From Armatimonadota bacterium (lineage in GTDB: Bacteria > Armatimonadota > JAAZEB01): DNA of 63,662 nt. Shown one piece after another: positions 57,550 through 63,662 of this stretch. Location of the stretch: contig JAAZEM010000065.1 of assembly GCA_012512265.1 (NCBI GenBank), positions 1 through 63,662 of the forward strand. Direction: 5' to 3'. The first letter of the stretch is position 1, and every line of letters starts with the position of its first letter. The notes beneath the pieces are model-generated. The model made no database searches and had not been told where the DNA came from. It saw only the letters and a program-made list of their open reading frames with translations. A program made the translations under genes and the position numbers.

Positions 57550-58428
57550 TCAGCGCTCGCGGGTCACCAGTCCACGGGCACGCTCCAGCCTCGCGCGTGC
57601 CTGTGCATCCGAGGGGTTGGACTCGAGCGCCTTCTGGTATTCGGCGATGGCAGCCTGCACCATTCCTCGCTCCAGGAAGCGGTCGCCGCGCTGGACATGG
57701 AAGCGGGCATCTTCTTGCGGGCCCCACCGGCTGTCATCAGTCGGTGGTGTCTCCCGCGCAGGCCGTTTCAGCGCCGACGATGCTTCCCGCACGGGCCGTT
57801 CGGTGGGGATCTCCGTCGCGGACGGGGTTTCCATGGGGAACAGGCTCTCCTGTTGGCGCGCCGCTTCGGCTTCGGCCTCGGCTCTGCGGGCCCGCGTCAG
57901 GCCAGCACGCGCGCGCTGCGAGGAGGGGTCGATCCGAAGCGCCTCCCAGTAGGCCTGCGCCGCCATGCTATACTGGCCTATCGCCATCATGCGGTCTCCC
58001 TGGTTGCACCACCGCTGCTCCTCGGCAGCCGCTTCGGCCAGGTCGGAAGGCACTGTTGGGCTCGCGTGATCCGTGGCCTCGGGTGTAGAATTGGAAGGCG
58101 CAGGTTGCGATTGGGCCGCCTGGCTGTTCTTCGAATCGGGGGCATCCGCGGGCGGTGCGGGCTTGGCCTCGCCCGGGGGAGTGACCGCTACCGCATCGGG
58201 ACGCGAGGCGTTCCGGCGCGGCCCCGGCCCGCCGGACGAGAGGATCGCGACCACGAGGAGGGTCAGACCCACGGCCGCCCAGCGTGCCGGCGTCATGGTG
58301 AAAGCCGCCCGCTTGCCCAAGAGACGCTGGTAAGATCGCCTGTGGCGCACCCTATCAGCGGCGCGCAGGCCCACCACAATGCCGAGAAGCGCCACAGCTA
58401 CGGCCAGAACAGATAACTCGGTCACCAC
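57550..58428 (-). CDS. TPR-containing membrane protein, function unknown
   Basis: About 292 residues. One or two membrane helices at the N-terminus (about 4-22 and 45-65), a Pro/Ala/Ser-rich linker, and two separate TPR-like units: AEEQRWCNQGDRMMAIGQYSM... with the pattern QAYWEALRIDPSSQRARAGL (about 140-185) and VQRGDRFLERGMVQAAIAEY... up to the C-terminus. No ATG is close to the expected start; a GTG pair at 58428/58425 follows GGGAGAGGG. It has its own promoter at 58481-58509 and diverges from rne. TPRs suggest a protein-binding role. Confidence 0.7.
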   Translation of the reverse strand: MVTELSVLAVAVALLGIVVGLRAADRVRHRRSYQRLLGKRAAFTMTPARWAAVGLTLLVVAILSSGGPGPRRNASRPDAVAVTPPGEAKPAPPADAPDSKNSQAAQSQPAPSNSTPEATDHASPTVPSDLAEAAAEEQRWCNQGDRMMAIGQYSMAAQAYWEALRIDPSSQRARAGLTRARRAEAEAEAARQQESLFPMETPSATEIPTERPVREASSALKRPARETPPTDDSRWGPQEDARFHVQRGDRFLERGMVQAAIAEYQKALESNPSDAQARARLERARGLVTRER

Positions 58429-58480
58429 CAAACCCTCTCCCGCGAGGCGACAGCAGGGAGGCTCCCCCACTACCCACCCT

Positions 58481-58509
58481 ATTATAGCAGCGGGCACCGT
58501 CTCGTGCAA
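58481..58509 (-). promoter_or_regulatory. Promoter of the TPR membrane protein gene
   Basis: On the minus strand TTGCAC (58509-58504), 17-bp spacer, TATAAT (58486-58481). It is divergent from and 30 bp away from the rne promoter. Confidence 0.72.
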
Positions 58510-58538
58510 ATGGGTGGCACATCGGCGTGCACTATGCA

Positions 58539-58568
58539 TTGACATTGGCTCTTGCGCTATGGTACAAT
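58539..58568 (+). promoter_or_regulatory. rne promoter
   Basis: TTGACA (58539-58544), 18-bp spacer, TACAAT (58563-58568). The predicted start near 58575 gives a 160-nt leader that contains an intrinsic terminator. Confidence 0.78.
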
Positions 58569-58659
58569 CTGCGCGTAGCATACTGCCGGAGGGCGTCTGG
58601 CTTGGCGCACAATTTGTACTGTTCAACCTGCCTGATTACTGTTTGTTTGGCTGGTCTGT

Positions 58660-58693
58660 GCCTGCGGCATGCGTGCCGCGGGCTTTTGTTTTT
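58660..58693 (+). terminator. Intrinsic terminator (attenuator) in the rne leader
   Basis: A 10-bp stem, one G-U pair, from 58660-58669 and 58674-58683 with loop TGCG is directly followed by TTTTGTTTTT (58684-58693). It is 43 nt before the rne ATG and about 85 nt after the transcript start, so rne expression should depend on readthrough. The short terminated product would be an RNA of about 120 nt. Confidence 0.75.
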
Positions 58694-58735
58694 GGCCGAC
58701 ACCCCTGTTCTCTAGATTTCAGGAAAGGACTCCGT

Positions 58736-60541
58736 ATGGCTAGACGAAGCAGGAGGCCGGAATCCACGACTGCGAACTCAGGCGCGAAGGAGATCATCGT
58801 TAATGTAAGTCCTCGTGAGGACCGTGTCGCGATCATCGAGAACGGCCAACTTGCTGAGCTTTACATTGAACGTGAAGAACGCGTTGTGGGCAGCATCTAT
58901 AAGGGCAAGGTCGTCAATGTCCTGCCAGGGATGGATGCTGCCTTCGTGGATATCGGCCTGGAGAAGAACGCGTTCCTGTATGTCGGGGATATCCTCCCCA
59001 GCAGCGAAGAGGAGGCAGAAGCGGTCGCCACTGAGATGGAAGCCGGGGCCGCGCCACCTCCGCCACCACCCCGGCGCAACGGGCGCCGAACGGGCATCAA
59101 AGATGTCGCGAAGGTGGGGCAGCAGATCCTGGTTCAAGTAGTCAAAGCACCGCGCGGCACCAAAGGCGCGCGCGTCTCCACCCGGATCTCGCTGCCCGGA
59201 CGTTATCTGGTGCTGATGCCCGATACCGACCACGTCGGCGTGTCGCGCAAGATCGATGAAGAAGCCGAGCGCGACCGTCTCAAGCAGCTTGCTCACCAGG
59301 TGAAGCCGCAGGGGTGTGGCCTCATCGTGCGGACTGAGGCAGAAGGCCGCGGTCTGGACGAGCTGAAGAACGATGCAGAGTTCCTGGTGAAGCTGTGGCA
59401 GACGATTCAGGAGCGGGCCAAGAGCGCCACTGCTCCGGCGGTGATCCACACCGAGCTCAGCCTCCTCTTCCGCACAGTGCGCGACTCGTTCGTCTCCGAT
59501 GTGAGCAAGTTCATCGTCGACTCGCCCAGCGCGTACGAGAAGATCCTCGAGCTCGTCGAGATGCTCTCGCCGCGGCTCAAAAGCCGCGTCGAGCTCTATC
59601 GCAAGCGCGACCCCATTTTCCATCATTTCGGCATCGACCAGGAGATCGAGCGCCTGCTTCGCCCGCGCATCTGGCTGAAGTCGGGCGGCTACCTGGTGAT
59701 CGATGAGAGCGAGGCGCTCACCACCATCGACGTGAACACCGGAAAGTTCATCGGCAGCACCAGCCTCGCAGACACAATCCTGCGCACCAACCTGGAGGCG
59801 GCAAGCGAAGTCGCACGCCAGCTGCGTTTGCGTGACATCGGCGGCATCATCATCATCGACTTTATCGACATGGACACGAAGAAGGATAAAGATGCCGTGA
59901 TGGCCGCGCTCAAGAACGAGCTCACCCGCGACCGCGCGCGCACCAAAGTGGCGCACATCAGCCCGCTCGGCCTGGTTGAGATGACCCGCAAGCGCACCGG
60001 GGAGACGATCATCGATCAGATGACCTCGCACTGCCCCTACTGTGCCGGCCGCGGGAAGATCCTCTCGCCAGAGACCGTGAGCATGCGCTGTGAGCGCGAT
60101 CTGGGCAAGATGGCAGCTGACGTCGATGACGAGGCGTTCATGATCACGATGCACCCCGATGTTGCCTATATGTTCATCGGGGCCGGCGGCGACAACATCC
60201 AGCGCCTGGAGGAGACGATCCACCGCGCCATCTATGTGCGCTCGGATGATTCGATCCACCGCGAGCACTACCGCATCGTGCCGGGCGATATGCAGGAGAT
60301 GGACCGCCAGCTGCAACGCATCAAGCCCCGCCAAATTGTGGAATTGCCGATCGTGAAGCACCCGCTCACCCAGGCACCGCGCGCGGCCGCGTGGGCAGAC
60401 GGTTACCTCATCGACCTGGAGAACGCGGCTCCCTTCATCGGGGAGCGCGCCAAGGTACGCGTCCGCAAGATGAACCGCTCCTTCGCCATTGGCGAAGTCG
60501 TCCTCCCCGCGAAGGTGGTGGATAAGTCGGAACCGATCTAA
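58736..60541 (+). CDS. rne: Ribonuclease E/G with C-terminal TRAM-like domain
   Basis: 601 residues. S1 domain (about 40-165) with a Pro-rich insert near 105-118; the endonuclease core has catalytic D332 in LTTIDVNTGKF and D375 in IIDFIDMD, and the Zn-link CPYC (C433, C436). The C-terminal region adds a KH-like MFIGAGGDNIQRLEETI stretch and, at about 535-592, a TRAM-like fold with FIGERAKVRVRKMNRSFAIGEV. It cleaves single-stranded RNA in mRNA decay and rRNA processing. AAAGGA precedes ATG 58736. The scaffold region of E. coli RNase E is absent. It is not followed by rplU-rpmA, the common arrangement. Leader attenuation suggests tight regulation. Confidence 0.93.
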   Translation: MARRSRRPESTTANSGAKEIIVNVSPREDRVAIIENGQLAELYIEREERVVGSIYKGKVVNVLPGMDAAFVDIGLEKNAFLYVGDILPSSEEEAEAVATEMEAGAAPPPPPPRRNGRRTGIKDVAKVGQQILVQVVKAPRGTKGARVSTRISLPGRYLVLMPDTDHVGVSRKIDEEAERDRLKQLAHQVKPQGCGLIVRTEAEGRGLDELKNDAEFLVKLWQTIQERAKSATAPAVIHTELSLLFRTVRDSFVSDVSKFIVDSPSAYEKILELVEMLSPRLKSRVELYRKRDPIFHHFGIDQEIERLLRPRIWLKSGGYLVIDESEALTTIDVNTGKFIGSTSLADTILRTNLEAASEVARQLRLRDIGGIIIIDFIDMDTKKDKDAVMAALKNELTRDRARTKVAHISPLGLVEMTRKRTGETIIDQMTSHCPYCAGRGKILSPETVSMRCERDLGKMAADVDDEAFMITMHPDVAYMFIGAGGDNIQRLEETIHRAIYVRSDDSIHREHYRIVPGDMQEMDRQLQRIKPRQIVELPIVKHPLTQAPRAAAWADGYLIDLENAAPFIGERAKVRVRKMNRSFAIGEVVLPAKVVDKSEPI

Positions 60542-60571
60542 ACGGAATCGCATTTGAGGTGTCGATACGCT

Positions 60572-60663
60572 CGGGTGGGGGCTCCCCCATCCGGGCGTTC
60601 CGGCAGGCGAAACGCCCGCCGGAATGGATCTTCTACCGGGGTGGGGGTCTCCCCCGCCCCGGT
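60572..60663 (+). repeat. Three tandem hairpins between rne and pgi
   Basis: 60572-60593 (CGGGTGGGGG with CCCCCATCCG), 60598-60624 (TTCCGGC-A-GGCG with CGCC-C-GCCGGAA) and 60635-60663 (ACCGGGG-T-GGGGG with CCCCC-G-CCCCGGT). The first and third share GGGTGGGGG and CTCCCCC. The third ends 5 nt before the pgi ribosome site, so it could limit pgi translation. There is no U-tract. Confidence 0.5.
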
Positions 60664-60679
60664 CTCTGGAGGGATAACC

Positions 60680-62032
60680 ATGCCCGTTCCGGTTTCCCTG
60701 AACCCGGAGTATCTTGCTCCGGAGGTGACCGTTGACGAGATCCTCGCCGAGCAGGCGAACGTCCGCCTCTGGCACGACAAGCTGCATGACGGCAGCGGGC
60801 CGGGCGCGGAGTTCCGCGGCTGGCTCGAGCCCGACCAGATCGTCTCGCCGGACGAGCTAGACCGCCTGATCGCCACGGCGAATGAGCTGCGCGAGACGTG
60901 CGACTGCCTGGTCGTGGTCGGCATTGGCGGCTCGTATCTGGGCGCTCGCGCCGCTATCGAGGCGCTGGCTTCCCCTTCGGCGCCCCCCGTGCTGTATGCT
61001 GGTCAGAATCTGTCGGCCAGTTATCATGCACGCCTGCTGGAGGCGCTGAAGGGCAAAGAGTTCGCGCTGAACGTCATCTCCAAGTCGGGAACAACCACCG
61101 AACCGGCTGTTGCCTTCCGGATTCTGCGCGAGCACCTCGAAGCGCGCGTGGGCAAGGAGGCCGCCGCCAAGCGAATTGTGGCGACCACCGACGCGCGCAA
61201 GGGCGCACTCCGCGCGCTGGCAACCCAGCAAGGCTACCGCACCTTCGTGGTGCCCGATGATGTCGGTGGGCGGTTCTCGGTCCTCTCCGCGGTCGGCCTT
61301 CTCCCGATCGCCTTCGCGGGCATCGACGTGCGCGCGATGGTGCAGGGCGCGGCGGCATGCGCGGAGGCATGCCGGTGCACCGATTTGATGCGCAATCCCG
61401 CCTATCTCTACGCCGTCGCACGCAACCGGCTCTATCGGAAGGGCTTTGCCGTAGAGATTCTCTCGTCCTTCGAGCCGCGCCTCCATACCCTCGCGGAGTG
61501 GTGGAAGCAGCTGTATGGCGAGAGCGAGGGCAAGCAGCAGATGGGCCTCTTCCCCGCCTCGGCAGACTTTACCACCGACCTCCACTCACTGGGCCAGTAT
61601 ATCCAGCAGGGGCGCCGGATCCTGATCGAGACGTTCCTGGAGATCGCAGGGGGCGAGCCGGAGGTGCGCGTGCCGAGCGACGCGCAGGATGGCGATGGGC
61701 TCAACTTCCTCGCTGGGAAGACGCTGGCGGAGATCAACAGGGAGGCCTATCGCGCGACGGCACTTGCCCACCGCGAAGGCGGCGTGCCCAACCAGACGAT
61801 CACGCTGGAGCGGCTGGATGCATTCTCGCTGGGCGCGCTCTTCTACTTCTTCGAGAAGGCGTGCGCGCTGAGCGGCTACCTCCTCGGCGTCAATCCCTTT
61901 GATCAGCCGGGCGTGGAGGCGTACAAGAAGCACATGTTCGCGCTCCTCGGCAAGCCCGGTTTCGAGGCGCAGACGCGCGAGCTACGCGAGCGCCTGGAGA
62001 CCGGCGCCGCCTCGCCCGAGATCCGATTCTAA
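60680..62032 (+). CDS. pgi: Glucose-6-phosphate isomerase
   Basis: 450 residues, the size of the Bacillus-type enzyme. Interconverts glucose-6-P and fructose-6-P. Signatures: VVVGIGGSYLGARAAIEAL, VISKSGTTTEPAVAFRIL (phosphate-binding SKSGTT), catalytic Glu region FPASADFTTDLHSLGQY, GAL..FF and the C-terminal NPFDQPGVEAYKK. ATG 60680 is preceded by GGAGG; an in-frame ATG at 60554 would cross three hairpins and is rejected. It may be co-transcribed with rne through these hairpins. A GC hairpin follows at 62043-62079. Confidence 0.96.
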   Translation: MPVPVSLNPEYLAPEVTVDEILAEQANVRLWHDKLHDGSGPGAEFRGWLEPDQIVSPDELDRLIATANELRETCDCLVVVGIGGSYLGARAAIEALASPSAPPVLYAGQNLSASYHARLLEALKGKEFALNVISKSGTTTEPAVAFRILREHLEARVGKEAAAKRIVATTDARKGALRALATQQGYRTFVVPDDVGGRFSVLSAVGLLPIAFAGIDVRAMVQGAAACAEACRCTDLMRNPAYLYAVARNRLYRKGFAVEILSSFEPRLHTLAEWWKQLYGESEGKQQMGLFPASADFTTDLHSLGQYIQQGRRILIETFLEIAGGEPEVRVPSDAQDGDGLNFLAGKTLAEINREAYRATALAHREGGVPNQTITLERLDAFSLGALFYFFEKACALSGYLLGVNPFDQPGVEAYKKHMFALLGKPGFEAQTRELRERLETGAASPEIRF

Positions 62033-62042
62033 TAACCCGCGC

Positions 62043-62079
62043 GGGCAGCCCTCCCGCTGTTCCGGTGGGAGGGCCGCCC
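62043..62079. terminator. Bidirectional hairpin between pgi and the convergent gene
   Basis: GGGCAGCCCTCCC (62043-62055) pairs with GGGAGGGCCGCCC (62067-62079), one A/C mismatch, 11-nt loop. No U-tract. Confidence 0.5.
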
Positions 62080-62135
62080 CATAACCTTCCATCCCTGGCA
62101 ACGCGATAGCCAAAGACCCTCTCGACGCGCCGGGG

Positions 62136-63662
62136 TCAACGCACGCGATATGTGAGGACGGCCGCGGAATGCGCCGGCAGCGTGATCTCCCGGTGCTCTC
62201 CTGGCTTCAGCGGGCGCGTTTCGATGCGCACGGCGTCCGGCTTGTCTGGCGCGTTCTGGCTGTCGATCTCCTCGCTCACGAGCGCGGCCCACTCGCCACC
62301 CTCCCTCAGCCGCAACCCCTGCGGCTCGATCTTCACGGTGGCCGCCTGGAACGGGTGGCGATTGACCAGCGAGAGGTAGAGCTCCCGCCCATCCTTGCTG
62401 AGGGACGCGGCCGCGTCGATCGCGGGCGCCTCGCCCACGCCGGGCAGCGTCACCCGGCCGCCCTCGACGGCCACCGGCACGCCCGAGACGCCGCTGCGCC
62501 CCGCGTGCAGCTTGAGCGCCAGGTAGACGGGGGTGGCATCAACCCGCGCCGGCGTCACCTGGAGGGCGCCGCCGGACGGGGTCCACAGCCCCAGGTGAGC
62601 CCGGTCAACACGGTCACCCAGGCGGGTCAGTGCGTTGAGCACACCACACGCAAATAGCCCGGCGGCGAAGCTCTGCTCGGGGGCCGCCCCGGGCTTCTCC
62701 ACGGTGAGGCTCCATTCATCGAGGGCAAGGCGAACCGGCCTCTCCGCGGGCGCGCTGGCGGATGCCGTGGCCGCCAGGCGCTGCAACTGCGCTTCCAACT
62801 GCGCCGCCCCTGCCACCGCGGCCGAATAGGCCATCAGCGGGTCGTCGGCGGGCTCCAGCGGCCGGGAATAGCGTACCGAAAGGTAATCCAACTCGGGGGC
62901 GGCAGCCGCAAGCTGAGAGCGGCTCCAGGCGTCGCGTCCCCTGCTCTCAACGCTCAGGCCGGCCACGCGGATATTCGAGTCCACACCGCGCATCGCCTGC
63001 GCAAACTCGACCGCTCGCACGGCATCGTGGAAGCCGTGCGCCAGGCTTAGCCCGCCGGGGCCAGTTCCGTTGCCGGCGAGCGTCCAGGTGCGCACGCCGA
63101 ACGGCTCGGTGCGCCCGTTGGCCGCGCGAATCCGGCCCTGCGCCGACTCGGCGAGGCCGTTGCAATACTCCACCCAGCGAGCTGCCTCGCGCGCGGCACT
63201 TTCGCCGGCATTCACCACCAGGCAGGGCTCGGCACCTACTCGCCGGCAGAACTCCAGGAACTCGTGCGTGCCAACATCGTTCGTCTCCCACGCGCCTCCC
63301 GCGCGGTTCCAGCGTGCGGGGCGCTGGTCGCGCGGCCCGATGCCATCCTCCCAGTGGTAGCCCGCGGCCAGGCGGCTGCCCGGCCAGCAGATCATCGCCG
63401 GGTGGAGGGCGCGCGCCGCCTCAATCACATCTTTGCGCCAGCCCCCCTCGCTATCCGCGGGCATCAGCGACACGGCGCCGATCCAGAGCGTGCCTGCGCC
63501 TTCGAAGGTGATCCGGAGCGTCGCGCCGGCCACGTCGCGGCCCGGCTTCGGGAAGGTGAACTCCTCCGTGTGCCATCGGGCGTCGGGCAGCCGGATCTGG
63601 CGCTCCGCCAGCACTTCCTCGCCCGCGAGGAGGGTGATTGAGACCGGACCGATCTCCCCTTC
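62136..63662 (-). CDS. GH51-like alpha-L-arabinofuranosidase-related protein (5' end outside window)
   Basis: The last 508 codons; the frame is open to the window edge. The catalytic-barrel pattern is MICWPGSRLAAGYHWEDGIGPRDQRP, then EFLEFCRRVGAEPCLVVN, as in GH51. The usual acid/base motif GNE is GNG in TLAGNGTGPGG; the nucleophile region RLALDEWSL keeps its Glu. A C-terminal beta domain ends in SAAVLTYRVR. GH51 enzymes remove arabinose from arabinan, arabinoxylan or glycoproteins. The missing acid/base Glu suggests altered or lost activity, unless alignment places the Glu elsewhere. Signal peptide cannot be seen as the start is outside the window. Confidence 0.75.
   Translation of the reverse strand, partial: EGEIGPVSITLLAGEEVLAERQIRLPDARWHTEEFTFPKPGRDVAGATLRITFEGAGTLWIGAVSLMPADSEGGWRKDVIEAARALHPAMICWPGSRLAAGYHWEDGIGPRDQRPARWNRAGGAWETNDVGTHEFLEFCRRVGAEPCLVVNAGESAAREAARWVEYCNGLAESAQGRIRAANGRTEPFGVRTWTLAGNGTGPGGLSLAHGFHDAVRAVEFAQAMRGVDSNIRVAGLSVESRGRDAWSRSQLAAAAPELDYLSVRYSRPLEPADDPLMAYSAAVAGAAQLEAQLQRLAATASASAPAERPVRLALDEWSLTVEKPGAAPEQSFAAGLFACGVLNALTRLGDRVDRAHLGLWTPSGGALQVTPARVDATPVYLALKLHAGRSGVSGVPVAVEGGRVTLPGVGEAPAIDAAASLSKDGRELYLSLVNRHPFQAATVKIEPQGLRLREGGEWAALVSEEIDSQNAPDKPDAVRIETRPLKPGEHREITLPAHSAAVLTYRVR

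Noticed and set aside
58527-58715. 62-codon open frame in the rne leader
   Set aside because: It overlaps the rne promoter and terminator; its start is upstream of the predicted transcript start.
60554-60679. Longer pgi starting at 60554
   Set aside because: The extension crosses three hairpins and is not similar to PGI; ATG 60680 has a good ribosome site and gives the family length.
1-63662. tRNA, rRNA, CRISPR array, IS element or prophage
   Set aside because: I looked for tRNA T-loops, repeat-spacer patterns, transposase motifs and phage genes and saw none. A GGTTCGA match near 30171 is just upstream of the murG start codon.

Overview
The window is GC-rich bacterial chromosome with dense coding, short operons, RBS-led genes and good sigma-70-type promoters (TTGACA/TATAAT-like). 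I see no rRNA or tRNA gene, CRISPR array, insertion sequence or phage gene. The cell-wall cluster is ordered like that of a monoderm or Terrabacteria lineage (FtsQ/DivIB, DUF881, small basic protein, FtsA, FtsZ), and MurE carries the meso-diaminopimelate signature. Around it are uncharacterised glycoside-hydrolase-like proteins, Gfo/Idh/MocA oxidoreductases and a sugar isomerase/epimerase. Together these suggest a free-living Armatimonadota-like or neighbouring Terrabacteria organism. That placement is an inference; no marker gene fixes it.

Layout. 0-1.2 kb: an XRE regulator and a small zinc-ribbon membrane protein. 1.26-11.6 kb (minus strand): one long signalling operon that begins with a beta-ketoacyl synthase of unusual active site and continues with a 7TM-type histidine kinase, a REC-like/GAF/PAS protein, a single-domain response regulator, two paralogous PAS/GAF histidine kinases and a REC-GAF protein. 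None has a DNA-binding output domain. 11.8-20.7 kb: a zinc-ribbon/TPR membrane protein preceded by a tiny upstream ORF, then GNAT, methyltransferase, hydrolase, gyrA, esterase and oxidoreductase genes.

21.0-40.9 kb: the division and cell wall (dcw) cluster, running from a strong promoter with candidate MraZ operator repeats to a strong terminator. The order is mraZ-rsmH-ftsL-ftsI-murE-murF-mraY-ftsW-murG-mpl-like-DUF1611-ddl-ftsQ-DUF881-sbp-ftsA-ftsZ1-ftsZ2. Two things stand out. There are two complete ftsZ genes in tandem. The positions normally held by murC and murB are filled by an Mpl-type muropeptide ligase and a DUF1611 P-loop protein of the family linked to D-glutamate metabolism. murD is also missing. 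This is the best candidate in the window for an undescribed arrangement: de novo wall synthesis, muropeptide or D-Glu salvage and division wired into one operon.

40.9-49.7 kb: a B12/radical-SAM-like protein, a sugar/NAD enzyme set, a second Gfo/Idh/MocA gene, a secreted transglutaminase-like protein with a membrane partner, and coaX, whose promoter places transcription start on its GTG codon (leaderless). 49.9-57.5 kb: two large glycoside-hydrolase-like proteins, an MFS exporter and a TIM-barrel isomerase. 57.5-63.7 kb: a TPR membrane protein divergent from an RNase E/G gene whose leader contains an intrinsic terminator (probable attenuation), then pgi, then the 3' part of a GH51-like gene cut by the window edge.

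Convergent gene pairs are repeatedly separated by strong GC hairpins without a U-tract.
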